Source: Gonatopus flavifemur (taxonomy: Eukaryota > Arthropoda > Insecta > Hymenoptera > Dryinidae). From it: a stretch of DNA of 64,000 bases. This document shows positions 21,021-32,500 of the stretch, in pieces. The stretch's first letter is position 1; each line of letters begins with the position of its first letter. The stretch spans positions 15,828,001 through 15,892,000 of the forward strand of contig JAFFJZ010000001.1 in assembly GCA_018340375.1 (NCBI GenBank), written 5' to 3'. The position numbers and the translations under genes were made by a program. The notes beneath the pieces were generated by a model. That model saw only the letters and a list, made by a program, of their open reading frames with translations, was not told where the DNA came from and searched no databases.

Positions 21021-22218
21021 TTTTGAGGATAATGTCAAATGCATTTTGCATAGATATTGAATTGTTCTTTCCGGAAATACAGAAAATTTTCTGATATGAG
21101 ATAAAAGACTCATGAGTAAAGAAAAATTAATGAAACAGCATCATTCTGGTGTTATTCGTAACGAACACAAAAAAAGACGAGAATAGTTCACTATGATGAA
21201 CGGTAATCTATTGAAAACTATGTTAAAACAGCTTCAAACCGCAAGAGTTCGAGGCCACAGCTTCAAATCAATCTGGGTCAACATTTTATACGAAATTCTT
21301 ACAAAAACAATATCGGAGTCTCTTACGAAGAATAGCACAACTCGTGAGGTTTTTAGGAGTATCAATAAAAAACATAAAATTCTTCGGAATAATAGCATGC
21401 CTCGTATTTTTGAATTGACATCCTCATTTCAACTTTTGTCAGTCTTCTTAAGAACTTCACGACCTGTGCTACTTTTCGTAAAGGGGATAACAGCTGTGCG
21501 AGTCTTCACGAGAAACCTTCAACTTCGATCATTTTTGTGAGGAACTAAGTTTGCAACTCTTTGTAAAAGGCATCAATATGTTTTACTATAGAAGTTAGCG
21601 AAGGATGTTTTCACGAACTTGTTTGAACAACTAAACAGTAATGAATACTGTGAAGATCAAGGTAGATAAAGAACAGTGAAAATTATGAAACCTTGGTTGA
21701 AAAATGAAATATCTTTTACAGTAAGTAGAAATAGTCAGTGTCCATTCAATTTTCTTCAGGTCTTGAGGTCTTGTATCTATGGATTGTGCATGATAGTTCG
21801 ATTTTGTTCGTAGATAAATCCATATAAAATTTTCGATCAGGTGAACGGCACAAAATGAGAACAATTTTTCTTATTATTGTATTTTTTATTCACTTGAATA
21901 AAAATGTCTTATGCAAAAATGAAAAAAATCGAATATGTAGCTGAAATATGGTTTGATGAGTGGTCAAGTAAATATCGTGGGAAAAAAACTTGAGGGAAGA
22001 GTGGGGAAAAATTTATCAGAAGAAAATTGGATGGGTATTGTAAATGGGAGTGGTAAAATATGTCAACGATGTAATTTATACAAGTACACTGAAAAAGTCA
22101 AGATTCCCCAAGAAAACCAAGATTATTTCTTTGGATATTCAAATATTCATGCGTTGAGCGAATGTTTGTTGAATCTGTATCTTGGGTTCAGGTACTGGTT
22201 GATATTAATTAGACTTCA
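21021..22218. other. Intergenic, nothing identified
   Basis: Two open frames of about 100 codons (21193-21540 and 21953-22249) were examined. Neither matches a family I recognise nor has splice partners. A TCGTGA/TTCTTACGAA vocabulary at 21300-21550 suggests repeat origin. Confidence 0.35.
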
Positions 22219-22386
22219 CCCTAAACAGCACAAATTTTACTTCGTCTAAAAAATTTCTATTGCAACAGTTTTAACTGCCTTCAAGATTTTTAAGAAGCCT
22301 AAGAGATATCTAAAAGAGATCTGAAGACATTATTTGAGATGTTCAAAAGAAATTCTGTAGGCAAACTAAAATTCATGCTGTTTGGG
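22219..22386. mobile_element. CCCTAAACAGCACAA-ended element with GATATCT words
   Basis: CCCTAAACAGCACAAATTTTA at 22219 (first 20 bases diagnostic) is matched by AAAATTCATGCTGTTTGGG ending at 22386. The body carries AAGAGATATCTAAAAGAGAT-like words. Same terminal type as 2767-3152, 9887-10168, 25463-25559 and 35271-35596. Confidence 0.75.
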
Positions 22387-22822
22387 ATCTTGGTTAACTT
22401 ATGCTGCTTAGGGCCATTAGCCCAGTTTTGCCCTGAGCCTGCCAACTATAATTGGCAGTCTTGGCTCAAATATGTTCTAAGTTTGCCCCGATAGTTGTGC
22501 ACACAGGAGCATTGATGCAAGTTTCAAATATCCGTTGGAATTTGTTAGAAAATTCCCATCTGACTGTGACTGCTTTTTGTCATGGGAAATGCGATCAAAA
22601 TCTGCCAGATCTTCAATCCGCATCTAAACGATTTTAACTGTCCTATTAGATCCGGTGAAAATTTGTTGAAAAATATTTTCTGTTAGTATTTAACTGGATT
22701 ATCCAAGCTGCCAGTATCCAGCAGGATCGTTCATAAGATCTCCTAAATGTTAATACCACGCAGAAGCAGTTTAAATATCTACCAGTTTTCGGCTGCATTT
22801 TCCATAAAAAAGTCAGGTACAA

Positions 22823-23924
22823 CCCTGGTAAAAAAATCTCTCTGAATCTCTCTGAAAATTTCACGTTTCAGAGAGATTCAGAAAGAATCAGAGAAATTCA
22901 GAGCAATTCAGCGTGGTTCAGAGGATTTCAGAGGAGAGTGGATTGAGAGAACTTGTGCTTTGAATTTTTCAGAAGGATTCAGAAAAATTCAGAGGAACTC
23001 ACAGAGATGCAGGGAAATTCTGGGAAATTCAGAGAGGAAGAAATTCAGTAAAATTCTTGGTCCTGCATTTCAGAGGCGTTCAAGGAGTGTCAGACGCTTT
23101 CAGAGATAGATGAATTCAGAAAGATTGTGCGTAGAACTTTTCAGAAATATTCAGAGGAATTTAGAAAGATTCAGAGGAATTCAGAGAAATTCAGAGAGAA
23201 ATTGATTCAGCTAAATTTTTGGTTCAGGATTTCAGAGGTATTCAGGGAGTGTCAGAGACTCACAGAGACAGGTGAATTAGGAGAAATTGTGCGTGGGATT
23301 TTTCAGAAAAATTTAGAGAGATTCAGAGGAATTCAGAGAGATCCGGGGGGCTCTGGGAAATTCAGAGAGGAATGAATTCAGTACAATTCTTGGTCCTCTA
23401 TTTCAGAGGCCTTCTGGAAGTTTCAGAAACAATAAATTCAGAACAATTGTGCGTGGAACTTTTTATAAATATTCAGAGGAATTTAAAAAGATTCAGTGTA
23501 ATCCAGAGAGATTCAGAGAAATTCAGAGAAATTCAGAGGAATTCAGAGGAAGCTTTGAAATCTGAATACATTAAATTCTGGGATATTTAGAGGAATTCAG
23601 AGAGATTCAGAGAAAATCAGAGAGATCGAAAGGAATTCAGAGGAAGCTTTGAAATCTGAATACATTAGATTCCGGGAGATTTAGAGAAATTTAGAGATAT
23701 TCAGGTAAATTCAGAGGGAGCTTTGAAATTTAAATATATAAAATTCTGAGGGGTTCAGTGATATGCGGAGAGATTCAGAGAAAGTTGAAGAATTCAAAAC
23801 GTATCACTATCGGAAAAGTCCCTAACTTCCTCTGAATTACTCTAAAATTACTCTGAATCTCTCTGAAATTTGTCCCAAAATATAGAGAGATTCAGAGAGA
23901 TTCAGAGAGATTTTTTTTACCAGG
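22823..23924. repeat. 1.1 kb element made of degenerate GAATTCAGAG words, CCTGGTAAAAAAA ends
   Basis: Starts CCCTGGTAAAAAAATCTCTC and ends GAGATTTTTTTTACCAGG. Between them the sequence is a dense degenerate array of AGAGATTCAGAGGAATTC-like words, with the complementary CTCTGAAT orientation at both ends. There is an internal duplication of about 70 bp (GCTTTGAAATCTGAATACAT at 23555 and 23648, with a diverged copy near 23720). Repetitive Arg/Ser/Phe/Lys-rich open frames are by-products. Confidence 0.88.
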
Positions 23925-24009
23925 AAAAAGATCTTTTCTAGAAGACATTTGAAGCAAGACCAACAGGGAGGTATTGGGAGGTTCTCTAAATGTTTAGAAA
24001 ACGTACTTA

Positions 24010-24152
24010 CCCTGGTGAAAATCCAAGAGTGGAGGAAGCGGACATTGAAACACATGAAACGTGAAAAAATGTTCCAATTCCCTCCTAAATTACGCTTAGA
24101 TGACTCTTTATTTGCGTTTTCTATGCGCTTCGACGCTTCATTTTCACCAGGG
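24010..24152. mobile_element. Intact TA-flanked CCCTGGTGAAAAT miniature element
   Basis: CCCTGGTGAAAAT at 24010 and ATTTTCACCAGGG ending at 24152 are perfect inverted repeats, with TA at 24008-24009 and 24153-24154. At 143 bp it is the clearest copy of this type. Confidence 0.92.
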
Positions 24153-25462
24153 TACAGTCACAATTACTTAAAACTTGGAAATATCCAACAATGTTTTATT
24201 CACATTCCTAGAATGGTTCGAGGACTTTTTCCAAACGTCGAGAGGATGTTTTTTAAAGACTACTTTCAATGATTAGTTTCAAATATATTACAAAAATGTC
24301 CCGGTAGATGGGAACAACATATTCAGAACGTGTTTAGCTACTCCGATATGTAAAGATTCCCTAAATGTCCAGCGGTCGCGATTGTAGGGAACCAAAAGTC
24401 GCAAAACCAAAGATACATGTCCAAAACATCCCAAAACTTTTGAGACTGTCCATAGGCTGTATCAGAAATTTTCAACAGCATCCACACATATAAAATTTCT
24501 CACAAAGAAGATTTATAAGGCTCATAATTACAATGCTTGTTTAATTAAAAATCTAAAACCGATCATTGTTGATCAGTGGTGAAATGTGGTGAAGTAGAGC
24601 AATATGGAATAAAGTAAGACATTCACTTTTGATATATTGATCGATATTTTTCATCCAATAGATGCTGCATGTTATGAATCCCTCATTTACATTTGATTAG
24701 ATTCCCATCAATCGTGTGACAAACAAAAGGTTCTACCGATTCTGCTGATAGGAACCAATGGATTTTCGACTTCCATGAAGAATTTAATAGAAATCATATA
24801 GTGGCTGTGACAAAACATTGCAAAACAACGATAGAAACCCATTGATTCCGGTAAAATTACACCTTACTCACATCACTCCACGTCTCACTTCACCCCATTC
24901 TAATTGATGATAAAAACAAAGTATTTTTTATACATGTTTTTCCAAGGTGATTATATATGAATAAATGATTATATGAGCGCAATCTGTTAACATTTGAGCT
25001 CTGAGATGATTTTTAAATATTCACATGAAGATTCTTCACGTTTGCGAAGGTGGTGTTATTATTAGGTTCGTGGAATAATGTAATGACCTTATGAATCCTC
25101 TTTTTATTTTAAAAAACGTGCCCGTTATCCGTAACTTCATTTCCATTTCTTCTAACAAAAATTAACATATGTGATTTATTTCACGAATTTCCATAAGGTG
25201 GTGTTTGAATCGTTTGTTGGAATAAACTGAAAACCAACATTTGTTATATCAATTTTTCAAATTCTCAACATTGTTTCTAAATGTACTTTTAACTTTGTAA
25301 CAACAATTTTCATACCACACTACATTTTCCTATTCTTAGTGTAAATTTTGTTTCAATAAACGATTCAAACTTCGACAATATGAATTTCTCATCGCTTCCA
25401 CACAATTTGATATTAAAAAATATTTTTTGGAATAAATTAAAATATATGATCGAAGTAAAAAA
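24153..25462. other. Intergenic, nothing identified
   Basis: AT-rich sequence without exon-like frames. No element ends could be paired. Confidence 0.35.
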
Positions 25463-25559
25463 TCCGTACAGTACAGAAGTTTAGAAGAATTCTTGAGAAT
25501 TCATGATGAATTCTTTGAACCCCAATTGAACTCTTTCTAGCCCAGTGTGCTGTATGGGG
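25463..25559. mobile_element. Small CCGTACAGTACA-ended element
   Basis: CCGTACAGTACAGAAG near 25464 and TGTGCTGTATGGGG ending at 25559, with GAATTC words between them. A short member of the CCC(G/A)TACAGCACAA terminal type. Confidence 0.6.
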
Positions 25560-25622
25560 TAGTTCATTCTTCTTTGATTTAGCATTATGATTTTATCTGA
25601 TGTGACAAAAATAACATCCCTA

Positions 25623-25735
25623 CCCGAGTGGAAGGCGTTACATATTTATAAACAATTTATATTCAATTCAATACAGTTTATATATACGTAATATATAGAA
25701 TTATATATATAATTTTGAAAATTCTTCCACTCGGG
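25623..25735. mobile_element. TA-flanked CCCGAGTGGAA miniature element
   Basis: CCCGAGTGGAAG at 25623 and CTTCCACTCGGG ending at 25735, flanked by TA. The 113-bp body is ATAT-rich. The ends are close to those of 5454-6658. Confidence 0.85.
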
Positions 25736-26149
25736 TAATAACACAAGAATATTTACAATATTTCCATACGTTCCTGATATCTTGTGACCGTGGTGTACAG
25801 AATGTTTTTCCACGTGAGGGGTCTATTTATAGAATATTTCAAATATCCTTGTGCTACATGGGATGTACTGATATAAGAAATATCAGAATAGTCAAGTGAA
25901 TATTTACGAAATCACATAAGTGATTTCGATTTTCTGGAACAGGATCGATTCTTCGGTATAGAAAAAGTATCTGGTTTTTATAGATTTAGAGAAAATATCG
26001 ATAAGAGTTAGATGTATCCTATATTAAAAAGAATCGACTCTGTCCGAAATCGATATCACTTTATCACATCATCATCATTGCGAGTGTGTTCGTCGTTCAT
26101 TGTTTAGAATTAAAAACTCTCCTTCTGATCCCTCTTCATAAAATTGCTG

Positions 26150-26181
26150 TTTCACACACACGCACGCACGCACACAAACAT

Positions 26182-26212
<31 letters not shown>

Positions 26213-26216
26213 TACA
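26150..26216. repeat. CA/CG microsatellite
   Basis: Imperfect ACAC run with interspersed GCAC and CGCG units, about 65 bases, in the 3' flank of the ABC transporter gene. Confidence 0.9.
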
Positions 26217-26319
26217 CAAGCATGTTTCTTATATTCATCACATCCGTTTTCGTTGATGTACTGTACACAGTGAGGACCATATTATAGAAAACAATAAAAA
26301 AATGTTAACAGGGAAAGTT

Positions 26320-26534
26320 TTATCCTCGTTTGAATTTCAATACCAACATGCTTATCGTAAGAAACAGAACAATCCAAATGATAGTGGAAATATATCCATT
26401 GTAAACATCCGGTTCGGACACACTCCAACCTCTTGTTAACATGGACCTTAATGACGTTGTTGCCATCGTGAGAGGAAGACCTCGGGAGATGTATCGTAGT
26501 ACCGTTGGCATTCCCTCTACTGGCCAAATGACAC
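26320..26534 (-). CDS. ABC transporter terminal exon
   Basis: Follows an acceptor reading TCTTTTAG. Encodes residues 720-790: [20 protein letters not shown] and on through the last membrane helix ([17 protein letters not shown]) to KFKRG and TAA at 26322-26320. Confidence 0.95.
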
Positions 26535-29500
26535 CTAAAAGACATCAAAGTGAATTTTAAATGAATTTTCATTCAATGAAATGTTACGGAAATATTTAGT
26601 TGAAATAATTTCTGCATTTTCTCTGCAATTTCTGAAACTTTGACATACTTTATTCAGACTTTTTTTTCAGGGTTTATAAAAATTGTTCCATTTCTTCTCA
26701 TACGAATAGGAACGAAATTGTGGTCTGAAAGAAGTCTGACAAAACTCTGATAAATTCCTAACATTTTCCTGGCTATTGAAAACTTATGAAATCCTGTAAA
26801 TAAATTCGTATCCCAGATAGAAAAACATGCCCTAAATATTTTGTAACACAATGTGCCGTAAACATACTATCATAAACTTCGCTCAGATTGCAATGATGCA
26901 TAAAATGTAAACATTATGTCTTCATTATGGTACCATCACCTCGTTTTGCTACCAATAACAATGCTTTATGCGAGAACACCTTGGTACCATGATACAAACA
27001 TTTCTTGGCGTGCATGTCATCATTATGATGGCATTATTGAGACGTTTTTCTATCTGGGATGCTATATTCAAATACCATATATGAAGAAGTGTTTGAAAAA
27101 AGAGCAATTTTTTTTTTTTTAATAGTCAGCAAAATATTGGAAACTCATCACAGTTTCGTTAGCATTTCTTCAAAGCGTAATTTCGTTTCTATTTGTCTGG
27201 GAACAAATGAAAAAACTTATATAAATTCTGAAAAATGTCTGTACAGAATGTTTCAAATTAGATTTTTCATTCAAATTTCAGGAATTCTCAGAGTTTGTCA
27301 GAGTTTTCGCAGTGAAAATGCGATATTTTTCAGAGATTATTCATAGTTATTTCAGCGAAATATTTCCGTTCGGGTTCCGAAAACAAAATGAATATTCTTG
27401 CATGATACATATTAATAATGAAAGTTCCAATTTATCTTTTATTTGAATGAAATTGTGTTTTCGAAAAAAAAGAGATTATATTATGATTTCAAAGAAAACA
27501 TTGCAAATCGTATCATATAAAAAAAGGTACATTACCACTCAGAAGAAGCGTAGGGTAGAAGCTTCCAAGAGCTAATTGAATGGCATTCCTTTCCAATTCG
27601 CAGATTGCCGAAATTACGAAACCTAATAACAAATAATACGCAAATTTAGTTATTCAAATTCTGTTTGATAATTTTCTTCTTGTTAATTAAATGATTATGG
27701 AATGTCTATTAGTGATGGGTAATATTTGACAATACTCGTAGAAGAGTTCTTCCTGTCCATTTTCACAAACTTGCCAGATTTCCATATTTTTCTTCCATTT
27801 TTTGAGGAAAAAATGGGCAGAAGAATAAGAAAAGTTTTGCAAGGATACGGAAAAATTTCCCAAGGATATTGGAATTTTTTGTAAAAAATTTGTCGAGTTT
27901 CTAATGAATTTCATAAAATGTTGATCAAAACTTGACATGAATTTTATAAAAAAACATCGTTCATCATCAATCGTTATATATAACACTCTATCGATCATTA
28001 AGAATGGTTTACAATCTCTATCGATCCTCCCCATGTAAAAATTTTTAGGTTCCGCCAATGCTGACAATAGAATATAGCTTGGTGCAATGTTGATAGGCAA
28101 GGCTTGGCAATAATCTCTAAATATTCAATGTTGATTAACAACGAATATAATGTTGCACCGATATCGGTGTTGAACGAATTTCGGTTCTCAGCCTACCATT
28201 GATTCATAATTCCGCCAGGCTTGGCGTTTGCTAGTTTCATCCTTGGTCCAACATTGACCGGATGATAAATTCTATTGGAAGTAAGGATCATTTGAAACGT
28301 AGTTGAATATTGCCACAAACTTTGGTCTAGTCTGGATAACAATTAGTTTTCAATGTAGCGCCGATTATTGGTAATAGCATGGCTCAATATTGGCATGCTG
28401 ATTAATTTTAACTTTTGATGGCTGAATTGCTAGCTAAGTGACCGATCAAATGTTTTTCGCGAGTAGGGAGAGATGTATACAAGGAATATATAAGGCTCAA
28501 ATAATTCTCTGGAAGAACAGTCAATCGTTCTTTGTTACAGGTTACACCAGAGGGCTCCTACCGCTGATCCATATTGTGTACATTTCTCAACTTTAGTGGC
28601 AAAAAACATCGAGTTGTTAACAGATAAATGAGGAAAATACAATAATGTCCCAAATGAACATATATTAAAAATTGTGAAATGCGCATACTTTTTCTGTATT
28701 TTTCGGTTAATTATTTTGTACAGTTTTATCACTGGTGCAACATTGATAAACAAACTTTTCTATTGTTTGCCAATGATGATTTATTTCATTGCCATTTCTG
28801 CACCAATGATGGTGATGCTCCATTGGAAAAACACATCGATAAATCATAAAATGATATTGTCATTTCAGTGTTGCGCCATGCTTAGTTGCCAAGCCTCGGC
28901 CATATTTTATTTACATTACACCATGCTAGCGCCAATGGTAAATTCTTGTATGGGACTACTTTTGGTAATGAAATTATTGAGCTTATAGATAAAAAGGTTC
29001 ATCATTGTGTGAAATTATTTTCATGTGAAAATATTCAGGAATCCTTAAAATTTGTCATTTACACTATTTTCGAGCTACTGATCGTTCATATTTAAACTCA
29101 TTCCAAATGAATATGTTTCGAGAGAATTACAAAATATATATTGAATCAGAGATGCCAATAAGGGTCGATCTTTGAACAGAATCAAATTTTCTTTTAATAG
29201 AAAATTTAGTAAATTTTTATCGACATCTTATGAAAATCTTTAAGAATTACATATTTTTTCCATAAAAAAGGAAGATCAACATGTTACATTTGGACTTTTT
29301 CATTAGATTGGATTCCATAATATCATTTAATGAAGTGATGTGATTTTGTTTACTTACCAAAGCACATACCGCAGAGACCTTGCAAAATGGTTAAAATAAT
29401 GACCCAACCTATGTCGCCTTTGCACTCAACGCCAAATACAAGGATCATGAAAATGAGTACGAGAGCTGTTTGACCACACATAACAACAAATTGTGTTACT

Positions 29501-32500
29501 ACATGAGAGAAAAGAATTTCACCAGGTGAAACGCCAGCTACCCAACTTCTATCCAATAGACCTTCCATTCTCTCAATTATGAGAGCCGATGAGGTCAGAG
29601 CCACCGCAAGGAAAAAGACAATTCTGTTTAAAAAGAAATTGTTTATTAGAATTTTCTGAGAGATAGTAAATGCTTCATTGTATCATTTATAATAATGATG
29701 ATAGGATGACAGGTTTCTCCTCTTGAAGGTGAAATTATGGTTATTAAACTATGATCATAGATAATAACGATATTTAGTTTTTTCTCCTTGTGCTTAGAGG
29801 TTGTAGGATAACTTGATACAAATGAGCTGTTCCTTTTGAAACAGTTTATCACAAGTTAGCAAACGAGTTCATGCGATTCAATTGAATGTTATTGCGAGTT
29901 GGATAAAATTTGACTGAATTCAGTTGACCTTATTATACTGAAATCCATTTTTTTACATGATATAGAATCTGAAATCGTCTGAGATCATGTGTTACTGTTA
30001 TTTAGAAAAAAATGGTATCGATTGAGAACTTTGATGATTTATTTATAATTTGATCCTTGCTGTAGTAAACTTACGTTAAAATGACTCCAGGGGCGACAAA
30101 ATCAGTAAAACTCGGCTGATTCGAGCCATAAATTGGTTCCAAGAATTGGATTGGTACATCAGCCAGTTTAGTATTTTGATCGCAAGTTGATAATAAATCC
30201 TTTGCAAAATCTCGATAAGAATATTGAAGATTTCTAGCCAACATCAAACCTATTTGTTGATCTGAAATTCAATTTTGCATATTAAGAACGAAGATAATAA
30301 AGTTCAACGTGTTTGATTATTATTAATTCGATATTATGTGTGGAATATTTTGAACAGTCGCGTTGATATTTATCATATGCATATAATTATTTATGTCTGT
30401 AGCTCAAGAAACATTCGCTGTAAGAAAATTCAGAAAATCAATACGCTCCGAAATTTAGATGAAACTCCTTGAAATGATCTGAAAATTCAGGAAAAAGTGA
30501 CTGCAAAAAATTACAGTCACATTTGCTGAATTTTCCGAAGGAATTGTTCTTAATAAGTCTAGAAAATCCCTAAAAGATCTCTAAAACAGGTCTTCCAAGG
30601 CATCTTCGAAGATATCTTTTAGAACTTTCAGATATGTTTTAGACTTCTCAAAGTATCGCTTAAAATATCTCAAACTTATTTAAAAGATATCTCAAGACAC
30701 GGAATGTTTATTAGGAGTTGAAGAACATGTCAATTTTGTTGGTACACTCACTTGACATATCCAACCAAACTCTGATTTCACTTTGATCAAGAGTTTCTTC
30801 ATCGGCATCCCTCCCCAGGACCATTCTGGCTACGAGAGCGTCCGTAAAGTTTTCCGTAAAATACACAGTTCCCCAAGCATCACCTTTCCGGACTGCTTCC
30901 ATTGCCGATTCCGGATCAGGATAATAAACCTTTGAAATTTGTTATTACGATTATTATTATATTGAACAAATTTGATGTTTCATGTGCTTTACAAGGAGTC
31001 GTATATCTTAACTCAAATCTAATAACGAAAGGAACGGGATAATAAGATCAAAGACATCGACATAATTCTGTTGCAAATGTAATATTTCATTGAAACAGCT
31101 ATCATCCGTATTGGAAATTTTCAAGGACTTTTTCTCATAAGTGTTTCTTTCGGTACCTTTACAGGGGAAGGTCTAGATATTTCAATTCATGGACATTGTT
31201 TAAAGAATGAATAACAAATACGACAAGAGGAATGCAAAGCAAGATTCCTGTGGATCGAATTGAGCACTTATGAGGTCGAATTTCGATATTCATTATAGAT
31301 CTACGCTTTGTTCCAATGGCGATTGGTCATCCGAGAGAACATATAAACACGCAAATGATCAAATTAACTGCAAATATTGAATTTTTCGAACACTTATGTT
31401 TACATCCATTACTATTATCAATATGTCAATATATGTGTATGTGTGAATAAATTTTCTATCATTGAATATTCTGGTGAATAATTCATTTTGTACATTATCA
31501 TAAGTAATTGGTGTTATGATGTGTATGTTATAAATAGATAACACATATTGGAAGCTGTGAAAACAAATATTTTGAGCAAATAATGTAATGTGAGGTGATA
31601 GCAATGGTATGGTATTCTTGTATATCATGAATTTTGTTTGTTCCTGCTCAAAGTGCCGGATGGAATCCATTAGAAAAAGTCTGCTCATTTTTTATGCGTT
31701 TTTTTCCTGTAAAATACAGTTCAATAGTGATGATTTTCTCAACACTTCTTATCTGTTGTTACAAACCTGTCCAGGTGGAAAAAATTCCTCATAATTTCTC
31801 TTGACTGTTTTTCATAATTTCTCATAATTTATCCTAAAATATCATAATTTCTCTAGGAATTTTCTCACAAAAAATCATAAATGTCCATACTTTCTCTCAT
31901 AATTTCTTCAGAAATTCAGACAGTGTTATGAGGAATTCTTCCTCATATTTCCTCATAAATGGTTCATAAAATTCCGAAATTGTTTGAAATTGCGATTTTC
32001 TTATTTCATTATTCTTGCTTTGAACTTCAATATTTCAAGAAAATCGCTAATTATGGCTCATTGTGAGCAGCACATTACGTTTTATTGGAAGTTGAAATTA
32101 GTTTGTTTAAGGATTTTGTTACAACTCTATCTAAGAATTTTTTTTACTAGTCAAACAAATATAACCAGTTGAAAGTTCTCTAACTCTCCATCAGCACTCT
32201 TGAGCTACTTTGAAAATGTGAGGAAATAAAAATGAAAAATATAGTATTTTATGATGGAATTTTATGAAAAACTATGAAAAGATATGAGAAACTTTTTCGC
32301 CAGGGTGGGCAACCAACTCAAGACTGATAAACATTTTTTAGTGGACTCCATCTAGATTCCTAACATTATTGCGATTCCAGATGGATCTAGAGAAATAGTA
32401 GATTGTGCGACGAGGGACGAAAGTTGGTGACTCGCTACTCGAGTTGCACGTACTATTTTTTGTCACAAGTGCTTTGAAAGTAACTCTTTTTCTACTCGTT

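Noticed and set aside
23127..23590. Arg/Ser/Phe/Glu-rich repetitive frames resembling an RS-like or coiled-coil protein.
   Set aside because: They are translations of the degenerate AGAGATTCAGAGGAATTC DNA array.
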